Below are positions 34,246 to 44,862 of a stretch of DNA of 64,000 bases, one piece after another (the first letter of the stretch is position 1; each line of letters starts with the position of its first letter). The stretch spans positions 682,001 through 746,000 of the forward strand of contig NW_023503329.1 of the NCBI RefSeq assembly GCF_014529535.1, given 5' to 3'. The DNA comes from Bradysia coprophila. Its lineage: Eukaryota > Arthropoda > Insecta > Diptera > Sciaridae. The notes beneath the pieces are model-generated. The model worked only from the letters and a program-made list of their open reading frames with translations, searched no databases and had not been told where the DNA came from. The position numbers and the translations under genes are program-made.

Positions 34246-37067
34246 TTAGATTGCTACTTTAGGTGTCGAGGCTGCCAAAGATGGTTTAGGTCTAGGTCTC
34301 CGTGTCCACTGTACATAGATTGTGTGATTCAGGTACGTATATTGCACGAAAGCTGTAGATCAAACAGGGAAATTTTAAGTTCACTATAACCAGAAAATTT
34401 GTTAAATTTCAACTATACTCACAGTAGACTAAGCCACACCCAATTGTCAAGAACGACCTACAAGTCTCAAGAAATAGCGGGCTTATTTCGGCTGATAAAC
34501 TCGCCTCAAACCATATGTTTTGCATATTTCTCGCTTTCATGATGGCTGCAATGTCAAACTCTATCGTGTATTTAATTTGCTCGAAGAAAGACGCTATTCC
34601 ATATTTTGCTACAATAATCCCAGTTGAAATAAGTACTGGAAGTAGTGTCAATGCAACGATGTAATCGTAATAGTAGGGCAGATCGAACCATTTTTTTATT
34701 ATTTTTGATTCCTTTCCAAATTTTATTTCGCGGGCGGTGAACAGTACTAAGTCGAATGAATATTTCAGCGTTAAATATGTAAACAGAAATAGGACAGGGA
34801 CTGACGACAATTACCTGGGAATATTGCTATAATTATCTGAGTGTTTAGTAACAAAATGGGTGCAATATCTATTTCTTTCGGCATTGAACACATGAATGGA
34901 ACTAACGCATAAATCAGAATGACTGCAGTCACCCAGTACACAGCTCTGACAACCACACTGTATTGAATAACCTTCTCTCCTGTCTGAAAATAATGTTTTG
35001 AATTATATTCCTCGGATTCGACGAAAATGAGTCCGAATGAGTTTCAACTTACTCCACGAACTAAATGGTAAATCAGAATTAAATGAATAACGGCGTTCAC
35101 AACCAGAAATGAAAAGGTCCAGTAACACAATGCTGCGAATGCGCCACCTAAATGAATATCATCGTTGTAAGCTACCAGAAAATTCCAAATCCAAGCTCCG
35201 TTCATTACTACGGTTGCAAATACGGCGACTTCGCTCAGTAGAAATATAAGAATTTCGCTCGATATTCGATAGAATTTGCTTCCATAAGAGTCAGGTGCTG
35301 GTGCAGCTGATACAATGCATGCTGTTGTTGCTGGATTGGATTAGATTTTTCAACATAAATTTATCAGAGTTTTAGAGTCTTTGTACAACACCCGAAAATA
35401 TTTATTTTTCATGACTCCGGTAAAATCTTTTAGTATTGATCTGTGTAATCAGGCATCATTCATAAATTATGTCAAGCTATTCTATTCACATTTTCAATCA
35501 TATCTTGTATCATATTCACACGCGTGAAATACTTTATGAACGATCCCTTACAGCCCCACGCAGTTATGAAACTTTCGACAATTACTTATGACAAAAATAT
35601 TTGTTCTAAAGAAACTAAAGTAACTAATGAGGTTAGTTTTAGTCTCAGCCGTCGCACATCGTAGGAAATCGAAATTGGTCTTAAAATGAAGGTAACAGGA
35701 CCGAATGAAGAAGCAATAGATAATAGTATGTTTCCCAACGCATGCTAAGAAGTCGCGATATTTCGACACTAGATAAACTAAGGTTCTGAAAGAATAGGCT
35801 AAAACACTTACGAAGACGGATGAAACACAAATCTGGACAATTTAGGCATGTTTTGTTAAACTCACTCATTAAAGATTGTACGAAAAGAAAACTTGAAGAA
35901 ATTACCCTAGAGACGGAAAGTCCATTTTGCCTCCCTAGTAAAGGAAAAAAAATATATTTTCAACAAGTTGACATTTCACACAATCTGTAATGAATGTGTT
36001 TAGCAAAACCTGTCTAAATTGTCAAAATTTGTGTTTCACTGCCTTCGTGATCAAGTCAGAAGTGTCTCAACCTGTTCTTTCAGAACCTTGAGATAAATAA
36101 ATCAAATTTCTGTTGGCAGGTAAGTCACTGCATTTATATTCCAATACCGTCTCTTAGCGTCCTAACTACATTCATTAGGGTGGTAAAAATACATGTAAAA
36201 CTAGGAATTAGTCAACAAACAAAGGAATAAGATCAAGATGGTACTCTGGCATCATCAAAACGAAGTTTGTTTTTGTTTGCTAGAGATGGTATTGATTCTT
36301 CCCATCATAACGATATGGTGACAGCCACCTTGTGTGACGTCATCCAATGAAGTGATTCATCGTTTCTTGCGCGTATTGGTGGTATAGTTATTTATGAGCC
36401 GATTGTAACTGGTCATTTAGAGAGCGACGTATAGTGTCAAAATTGACATTAGAACAAAAGAATTTTGTCAATTTTGCCACTAATCGTCACTCTTAATAGG
36501 CCCGTAAAGAGACGCCTTGAAATTGGAAATAAAATTTTTGTTCAGTCCCGTGGTTCCGACCGTAGAACGCTTGCTTCATACACATTGTGTATTACACGAG
36601 GTATCCGGGACTGGGATACACTAAAAATTTTGACTGTTCCCGATGAAGTTGTTGTTGTTACGGTTGAAACTGTAGTTTTTCTCCTTGATTAACGTGTGAC
36701 ATTTCGCTCTCTTTACATAATAAAACTCCTGATTGTTTTCAAGCTGAACCCATGACTTAAATCATAGCCTATTATTTGAGTAAATTTCATGTTTGCTCTT
36801 ACCTGCTACGAAGAATATTATCTGATCGGTTCTCAATGGATCGATACCCTGTTGAATTTAGAAAATACTCATAATGTGTGTGCACAAACATTGAACTGAT
36901 TTCTGTTTGAAGTTTATATTTACCAAGATAATCCAATCGAAGGGAATTTTAAATACTGCCAGAATCAGTACAGTACGAAGTAAATCATACACATATCTAA
37001 CAGTTACTACCAAACGTGTGCACAATTTTTTTATTGACCATTTCTCGGTTGTTTCGGAAGTGGCCAT
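34246..37067 (-). CDS. Tandem multi-pass membrane protein, copy 2
   Basis: Six exons (37067-36924, 36848-36803, 35321-35053, 34983-34815, 34746-34423, 34352-34246) give 1059 nt and 352 residues, closing in frame on TAA. Every junction is GT-AG: GTAAAT, GTAAGA, GTAAGT, GTAATT and GTGAGT donors, and CAG or TTAG acceptors. Introns are 75, 1481, 69, 68 and 70 bp. Predicted membrane segments lie near residues 21-48, 86-112, 122-151, 162-185, 194-214 and 237-256, with a possible further one near 302-322. The tail is basic and Pro-rich. The start MATSETTEK is chosen because it matches the length of copy 1; an in-frame ATG lies 11 codons upstream. Divergence from copy 1 is large, so the duplication is old. 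The family and role are unknown. Confidence 0.78.
35771..36099. mobile_element. Foldback element inside intron 2 of copy 2
   Basis: Arms of about 105 bp, beginning AGATAAACTAAGGTTCTGAA and including GAAACACAAAT..GGACAATTTAG, are repeated inverted at about 35995-36099. The spacer is about 120 bp. The arms differ at several sites. Its presence helps explain why this intron is 1.5 kb when most others are about 70 bp. Confidence 0.75.
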
Positions 37068-37218
37068 TTCAATATTGACTACTTGATAGATTACCTGCAA
37101 CTAATGCATCTGTGATGTTCTTGTAATATTTACAGCTGTGCATTTGCTGATCTATGTGTATGTTTGTGTATTTTTTCTCTAACAACCCCTACCACACATA
37201 TATACACTCTCAAATGCA

Positions 37219-38683
37219 GAGGGTTGAGCAGAGAGATGCTAATATGACGACTAGGACAGCTGGTTTTTTGATAGAGAATTCAATACATTTTCTCTCGACC
37301 ACATTCAAAATCATTCGACATATCTGCCGTAATTCTAGAGGTGTGCACCGCCGATTTTACGCCGGCGCGCCGCCGATTTTTTGCTAAATTTTCGGTGCGC
37401 CGCCGCTGAAAAATAATAGCTCACACCGCCGCCGATTGTATTTTCGTCGCGCCGAAATTTTATACGTTTAGTGCTTTCAGCCATTTTAAATGGGCAGCAA
37501 CATAAACTTAAATAGAAAAATCTATACAAAAGTGTGTGCCTGAGTACAAGGTTTTAACAAATGTTTATCTCTCTTAATTTATAAATCAGGTTTCTATATG
37601 CTGCTATGTTTCTATATGCGTAGAAAGGAATTTTTTGTTAACAATTTTTTGTTGGAACTTTGGGTTTTTCTTCTTACTTGCACTGTACGACGGTGATTTT
37701 GTTTCTGATGCTACGATAGGATTATCCTCGAAGTTGTTTTCTATAACGTATCCTATTTCCATCAATAGATGGCAAGTGTTTTATGCAAATTTTTAAATAC
37801 TAGTCCAAAGAAAAAGTTTGCTGTTGTCTTGGGAAGGGTATCGATGGATACAACTGAGGATGGTCATATCACGCTGGCCTGGAACCGCCATCGATACCCG
37901 AGGTCGAAACAGCATTTGCCTTTTGTGTATCCTCACTTAACTTGAACCCTTGGGTACTACTACTCTATTTTCTGTGCAATGGAATGAAGCGCGGCAGACG
38001 GCAGACGACGTTTCTCTTATTGTCTGCTTGATTGTCTGTTTATGCAGGTAAGAGGAAGAAGAAAGAGAACAAAATTCAGTGAATCAGTCAAAGCTGGGTG
38101 GCAAACTTAAGACCTTATGTGGAATTTGGGTGGAAAATGGCGCAAATCACATATTTCAGGAATTTATAAAATGGAAAATCTTTCCGGTTTCAAGTTTTTT
38201 CGTCAAAAGACGAGACACGGGTACCTTTATTTTCAATTTTTAGCTGCTTTATGTAAAAAATTAGGGAAAAAAATCATTTTGGCGTAGTCTATACACTTAT
38301 TACTTATAAATTTAAGTTTATCTAAATCTCTTATTTTCGAAAACCTTCTACTACGATCTCACTCCTACGATCTACAATGTTTTTGCATTATTTTCGAAAG
38401 TTTAGATTTTTTGTAAATTTACCGGCGCGCCCATCGGCGCACCGCCGCCTACTATAAATTTCTCCCGGCGCGCCGCCGCCGATTCCTCACCAGTCGGCGC
38501 ACCGCCGCCGACTATTTTAAGATCGGCGCACACCTCTACGTAATTCGCATGTCGGACTTAGTGCAAAATTTAAACAAAGAATTCTTTTGTTTAAATTTTG
38601 CACTAAGTCCGACATGCGAATTACGGCAGATATTCCCTCTATCCGTCGAAACGACTCAGTCGTCATATTAGCATCTCTCTGAC
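37219..38683. mobile_element. Palindromic element split by a hAT insertion
   Basis: GAGAGATGCTAATATGACGACT at the left is complementary to the right end near 38683. TCTGCCGTAATTC is likewise inverted next to the insertion. The right half alone holds the perfect inner palindrome, centred near 38580 (TTTAAACAAAGAATTC and its complement). Taking out 37336-38538 and one copy of the 8-bp duplication leaves one palindromic element of about 255 bp. No protein is encoded. Confidence 0.75.
37336..38538. mobile_element. 1203-bp non-autonomous hAT element
   Basis: A perfect 8-bp target duplication, CGTAATTC, lies at 37328-37335 and 38539-38546. The terminal inverted repeats begin TAGAGGTGTGC (11 bp exact, then diverging). 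Both subterminal zones carry GC-rich CGCCGCCGA / CGGCGCGCC repeats in inverted arrangement (37346-37455 and 38420-38535), in contrast to the AT-rich middle. In hAT elements such subterminal repeats commonly bind transposase. No transposase frame exists inside, so movement would need one supplied from elsewhere. Confidence 0.92.
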
Positions 38684-38883
38684 CAATGATTATGTACGCT
38701 TTGTACCGAATGAATGTAAAACAAAATAATGAAAAATTGCAAAGTTTTTATTGGAGAAAAAAAAATGCGTAAGTAAAGGATGTATGGAATCAACATCGTG
38801 TATGTCCATGTTCTAGAGAAAAAGAAAACAAAATCACTCCTTTCTTGAACGACTTTCTCCACAATTCACACTTACCCATCTAT

Positions 38884-40638
38884 TCAGTCCATTGTCTTGA
38901 AATTACATTTGGCCGATTTGTTGCCATACAAATCATTCATGCAACCAATTAGTACTTCCTGGGCTGCGTCGACCTCCACACAAGGATACTTGCTGTCGTA
39001 TTTTTCTAAATACTGTGAGCAATTCACGGTCTGCTGTTTGATGTCATCAACAACAATTGAAACTGCTGGGATATTTCCACACTTGTAGCACGTCCTCAAT
39101 GGGAAGTTGTTCACACAAGCAATGCATCTGCAATCAAAATGCAAGGTTTGTTTGATGCTCTCCCGGCGTTCCTTCTGCGTGACGGTCTTGGAGCTGTAAC
39201 GCTTCCTACAGAAATGATTGAAAGAAGTGAAAAATCCGTTTCGTTACAAATCAATTCCGAAGAAATTTTCAACTTACGCGTAACAGTCCAACAATTGTTC
39301 CCCTTTTTTGATGTTCCGCAAAACCATAAGAATCAACTTGGTCCCATGTGTGACTCTGAAGACATTAGGCGAACAGGCATGATTCAGCAAGCTGGCAAAT
39401 GGATAAATTGCACCACCGAACTCTTCTGTTTCCTTGTTGTCACCATAGCTGGTCAGTTTGTGACCGTTTTGTGGCACAATTTCAAAGCAATGATTGATAA
39501 CGTCAGCCAAAACCATTTTGGCCCCGAAGTCTGTGTCGATGGGCCAGATTTCCTTTAGACTTGTATTGCAGATCAATTTTTCACAGAGGATCGTTGAATA
39601 CATGGCTCGGAACAACTCATCTATGTCAGATTGTTTGTCGTCATTGGTTACCAATGAGTGCACCGGAAGATATTTTTCCTTTGCATTTAACGTTTCGGCT
39701 TGATCGAAGGAAAAGACCGTATGTTCCGGCGATTCTTTCATGACTCCAATCAAATCTTCAGCGGATGTGAAACTCTTCAAAGCTCGTAAAACCAAACGCA
39801 ACACAAATCTAGTGTTTTCAAAAGCAGCTAGAAAGGCTGAGATGGGACACTCGATCTTGTGAAAATCTTCTTTAGCATCATTTACACAGTCTGAACAGAA
39901 CATTGTATTCGTGCACACGTCACATGATATCAAACTCAATACATTTTCTTTAGTGCAATAAGTGCAACGTCGATAATTGAAACTTTCGTCGAGTCCACAT
40001 ACGAATGCGTCTTCAATTGCAATGATTTCACCGGGCTTAAGATCCTCATTCGTAACGATATGTCTTCCGTGTTCAAGGTTCCTTTTCATCTCCAGACAAT
40101 CAACGATGAACGGCACCTGCGAGTGTGCCGTACGACTCAACTGTAATTCTTCCTTTCCGAGCTGAGAGTTGTTTTGATTTCCGTTTCCATCCGTTTCCAT
40201 CAATCGCAAGCAATCCGCTTCTCTCTGATTCAACTTATTCATTAGACGACCGGGAAGAGCCGCTGCCCTAGCAAGCGATATATTGTCCAGACATAACTTG
40301 TACTCTTTCAACTCTAAGTAAACTGCTGACCGATTCGCGTATCCAATTGCTAACTGCTCGCTGTTTTTTGTTGCAAAACAGATGCTTTTATTGTAATATT
40401 CCAACGCACCGAACCACTTCTCAACGGAAAACAATTTGTTCCCCAATAGACGAAAATTCTCCGATTTTTTGTCATTTTTTGATGGATTTGGAATGACAAA
40501 TTTATCATTTACACGTCTCAAAGCAAAAATGTTTCTCATCAAACAAATGCGATCAAAGTTCCTATCGCACGTTCTTAAATTGGTCAACGTACGGCCATCC
40601 ATAGCAAGATTCATTGCCAAATCCAAGAAGTCATTCAT
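38884..40638 (-). CDS. SMYD4-like TPR/MYND/SET-domain protein
   Basis: Exon 1 is 40638-39278 and exon 2 is 39205-38884. They are joined across a 71-bp intron (GTAAGT donor, TTTCTGTAG acceptor) to give 560 residues. Residues 61-150 look like TPR-type helices (LGNKLFSVEKWFGALEYYNK). A SET start follows (GRHIVTNEDLKPGE, 191-204). A full MYND zinc finger is present with C225, C228, C239, C242, C248, C251, H260 and C264. The SET core has NHACSPN at 419-425 and GEQLLDCY at 446-453. A post-SET Cys cluster, C479-R-C481-I-A-C484, is also seen. TPR ahead of a MYND-split SET is the SMYD4 arrangement; family members are lysine methyltransferases or related regulators. The exact paralogue is not assigned. 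No premature stop or missing zinc ligand was seen. Confidence 0.93.
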
Positions 40639-41400
40639 GATGAGTCAGTCGCCTGTAGATTTTGGGCATGTTTTAGACTTGTGCATAATTTATCAATAAC
40701 GAAAATTAATTGAAGACGAACATTTCTTTAAGAGTAATGAATTCCTGCCAATTTTATAGCCTACACTTGTGTGCAAAAGTATTCGGTTTTCGATGATATC
40801 TTTCCTATCGATTTGGTATTTTTGAAGGAAAAATTGATTCGTAATCAGCGAACATACAAACCAATAATGGTCTCACTTTTTCAAAAAAGGGTTTTGATTC
40901 ACAGACTTCATCGAAAAACGAATGCTTTTGGACACAAATATTCCAAGAACTCATTCTTCTTACACTAAAAACGAGCTGGTAAACTCTTTGCAGCGATACA
41001 CTTAAATAAGAGTTTCAAATAAAGAGCAATGAATTCGAGAGTAATACACACACATTTTTGAACAAATTGCACAAATTGAAGGTATCATAAAAGTTATTAC
41101 CTGTCTTCTCCAAACAAACACAAAAAGTGAAATGATGATGCTTCGTTTTGCACACCAGAACAACTCACTGCACCGGTAGGGTAGGTACAATAAACAAAAA
41201 AAAAATTGTTCGTGTATGCATTTGTTTTGCAATTCTCAAACTGTTTATATACCTGGGCTGTTATTTATGTACTACACACATCTGCTGCAATTTGAGTGAT
41301 AAACAACACTAGCAAATCATTCAAACTCATTCAAGGAAAATGTGACGCAAGTTTGTTTATCTTCAAAAATGTAACATTAGGAAAAGAATTTTCTATAAAA
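40639..41400. other. Upstream flank of the SMYD4-like gene
   Basis: AT-rich DNA between the start codon at 40638 and element A2. It should contain the 5' UTR and promoter, but no specific motif is called. Confidence 0.35.
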
Positions 41401-42965
41401 CGAGCCATCAGAACAGTCGGAGCGTTTGCTGCGACTGAGCCCCGTACAAACCCGTATATCTATTGCGTACGTGACCCTAGTGCGTCTGTCACCCTACTTT
41501 GACCGTAAGCCTATGCGCCGGTTAAAGTAGTTCAAGTAAAATTATTATGTAATGTGTACATCTTAGAAATTGCGCATAGCGCAATTACGAAGCCCCGTAC
41601 GACGTTCCTTTCAAATAAAACAAAAATTTCAAATAGCCCTAAAATTTTAATTTATTGAGTATAAATACACATAGGGCCTAGTATCGGCCTCAGTCCGAGG
41701 ATCCAATTTTTTTTTTCAACAACATTCTATTCGGCCTTTGATTACCTTCCAAATGAAACAAAAATTACGAAAAACGGAAGAAATTTGCTCGAGTTATATG
41801 TAAAATACACATAGGGCCCTAGTAGCGGCCTTAGTCCAAGGACCCAAATTTAATTTTTTTTTCAACAACATTCTATTCGGTGTTCGATTATCTTTCAAAT
41901 GAAACAAAAATTACGAAAAACGGATGAAATTTACTCGAGTTGTATGTAAAATACGCATAGGGCCCTAGTAGCGGCCTTAGTCCGAGGACCCAAATTTAAT
42001 TTTTTTTCAACAACATTCTATTCGGCCTTTGATTACCTTCCAAATGAAACAAAAATTACGAAAAACGGATGAAATTTGCTCGAGCTATATGTAAAATACA
42101 CATAGGGCCCTAGTAGCGGCCTTAGTCCGAGGACCCAAATTTAATTTTTTTTCAACAACATTCTATTCGGCCTTTGATTACCTTCCAAATGAAACAAAAA
42201 TTACGAAAAACGGATGAAATTTGCTCGAGTTATATGTAAAATACACATAGGGCCCTAGTAGCGGCCTTAGTCCAAGGACCCAAATTTATTTTTTTTTTCA
42301 ACAACATTCTATTCGGTGTTCGATTATCTTTCAAATGAAACAAAAATTACGAAAAACGGATGAAATTTACTTGAGTTCTATGTAAAATACACATAGGGCC
42401 CGAGTAGCTTTTCACTTCTAAGGTCCTAACTCACGGTCCACTCACCCGATTTTAAAAAACTTTTTTTTCCTGGATTGGGAAAAACGGATGAAATTTACTT
42501 GAGTTCTATGTAAAATACACATAGGGCCCGAGTAGCTTTTCACTTCTAAGGTCCTAACTCACGGTCCACTCACCCGATTTTAAAAAACTTTTTTTTCCTG
42601 GATTGGTATTGACAATACCTATCATTTGCCGTGTCATTTACATTTATTTTGCCATAAATATCACCAAAAGACCTTAAATCACTTAGGTGGCCCTAACTCA
42701 CGAAGGGCCGACCCGAATATGCCCATCTTCGAACTTAGCCTCACTATTTTGACTATCTTTCAGGGAAAAAAAAAAATTTTGAAATCGGATTTGATTTACT
42801 CAAGATATCGACGTGACGGACAGACGGACAGACGGCCCAAATTTTTATTGCGGATTCGTCATCTATAAACATAGGCAAACACTTTGCCCTTACCGTCTGC
42901 TTCGAATTCCATCAATTACACACGGCATCGTAATCCTATAAGCCCCTTCGTACTTCGTACGGGGC
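41401..42965 (-). mobile_element. Element A, copy 2, with expanded internal array
   Basis: Reverse-orientation copy of 3271-4117, from CGAGCCATCAGAACAGTCGG to TACTTCGTACGGGGC. It is about 720 bp longer because one internal module is amplified. CATAGGGCC landmarks fall at 41670, 41810, 41956, 42101, 42246, 42392 and 42520, a spacing of mostly 145-146 bp. The last step of 128 bp is a separate near-exact duplication (about 42353-42477 and 42480-42605). No transposase frame is present. Confidence 0.85.
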
Positions 42966-42966
42966 T

Positions 42967-43862
42967 AAAAACATAGCTAACGCCGACCCGTACGAAACTC
43001 CTATTCGTATCAAAAGCCTTTAGTGTGAAACTCTTTATTTCTCTTACTTCATTTTCTACTCTGCTGAAAAACTATTCTTCCTTTTAAATCACTTACATTA
43101 TCCACTCTTTGCCTTGTTATCATATACAAATAAATTGCTGGAGGCAATATATAATATACAGCCTTGTACGAAGTCAACTTTCATAAACTCCTATTTAAAC
43201 AGCTATATACCACTATATTTACCTATATTTAACTATAAATAAACATTTCACAGATAAATATACTATTATATAGCTCAATATATAGTTATATATAGATGTC
43301 CATATGGAATGCCTAAAACACCCCACACACATAACCAATTACTTCTATGTTAACATAAACTCTCTAAGTACAATTTTTCCCACTTTATATCACTTTTACT
43401 AAAATCCAATATGGCCGCCGGCAGCCATTTTTTTAGGAGACCGGAAATAGTACTGACGCTTTAAATTCGTTAATACCTTACAAATAAAAAAAAAATTATG
43501 AAATTCGGTCAAAATTTACTCGAGAGTTTGACAAAATACTCCACGTTCACTGTACTGCCGAGTAGCCGGATAAGAGCTCACTCCAAGAGACCTAGCTCAC
43601 GCTCTGGTGAATCGAATTTCATAAACTTTTTTTTCCTGATTGGTACGGTCAATACCTATCTAATAAAGCAAACACAGTCGAAATCCGTTCAAAAGAATTT
43701 TCAAAATCGGATGCGTTCTACTCAAGTTAGAGGACGGACTTTTCTTCGCGGATTTGGCATCTCTAGACTACCACAATAGGTTTTCCCTTACTCAGGGAGA
43801 CCAATTCGACGTGTTACAAACGTATGCGTAAGCCTATAAGACCCCAGTACTTCGTACGGGTC
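42967..43862 (-). mobile_element. Element B, copy 1 (internally shorter)
   Basis: Runs from ACATAGCTAACGCCGACCCG to CCAGTACTTCGTACGGGTC and matches 61712-62948 in reverse. It lacks about 340 bp found there, including the TCTG run and the AAGTTCGAAGATG module. It contains a TATATAG-rich stretch at about 43190-43300. Its left end directly abuts element A copy 2. Confidence 0.8.
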
Positions 43863-44858
43863 TAAGAAACTTTGAAACATTTGCGTGTCTCATATTTCAT
43901 TTTTGATATCTTTTCATCAGAATCCTTTTCGAAAATTGTACGACCGCAAAAACGACCACGAATGTGTTTGCTTTAAATAAATTTTGTTGTTCTAGTTGTC
44001 TGACCAGCTCTGAGAAAAGTCAGCAGTTTAACGAAATTTTCATAAACTGTTCAGTTTTCTCAGAGCTTGTCGAACTGCTACAATCAAATATATTTTATGT
44101 TGAAAGCCAACACATTCGTGATCTTTGTTCCGGTCCAATATTTTTGAAAAAGTATTCTGGTGGAAAGATATCATCAAAAGCAAACTAAAATCCAGTATCC
44201 AGTAAAAAGCGCCCAAATGTATGCTTTTCAGCAAAGCATCGATGCCTCTTAAAGCAAAAAATTGTTGGTAGAAATATGCCTTACCTAAAAGAAGGTTTTG
44301 GTTTTAAGAAATAATCGAAAAACGAATACATTTGCACCTTTTTAATAAAACCGCAGAACAATTTTGAAATTCCATCGCCCTTTAGGTCTCCCAAGAATCA
44401 AATAAAAAAATTATTTTTCTACTTTTGATAATTTTTACCGTAAGTTGAGCGTATGCAATTTAAGTATAGTTCTATAATTCATTCACATGCCACACTTCAA
44501 TTGCTTATGAGATCATTTTTTTACAATTATGTTGCAAATGTGACTGAATATATTCCATTTAATAATCAAAGAATATAAATCTTCGTTATGTAATACGGTA
44601 CAAACTTTTGTTTAGTCTACATTAACGAATGGAATTCGCTCATTTTTGTTAAAGATACACCCAGAAAAAGAAAATTCAGACAATACTCCGGGTATGTGTA
44701 AAATTTCTCTGAGAGGTGTAATATACTTCACTGACATACATGATACATGGGCACTGTTTCTTATACGTGAGCCACATTGAAAACGTAGTTACGTATTTCG
44801 ATTGTCACATTTAAATATTCATGTGTTACGTATTGTGGTGATGTACGTGGAATGTGAA
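43863..44858. other. Intergenic DNA, no gene seen
   Basis: AT-rich sequence between element B copy 1 and the BEL/Pao insertion; no gene recognised. Confidence 0.4.
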
Positions 44859-44862
44859 TAAC

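Noticed and set aside
34801..34814. A 14-bp GT..AG stretch at the end of exon 4 of the second membrane-protein gene
   Set aside because: Too short to be an intron. A 68-bp intron (34747-34814) restores the frame and matches the acceptor of the paralogue.
39139..39558. 139-codon frame on the plus strand
   Set aside because: Antisense to the SMYD4-like gene; no independent support.
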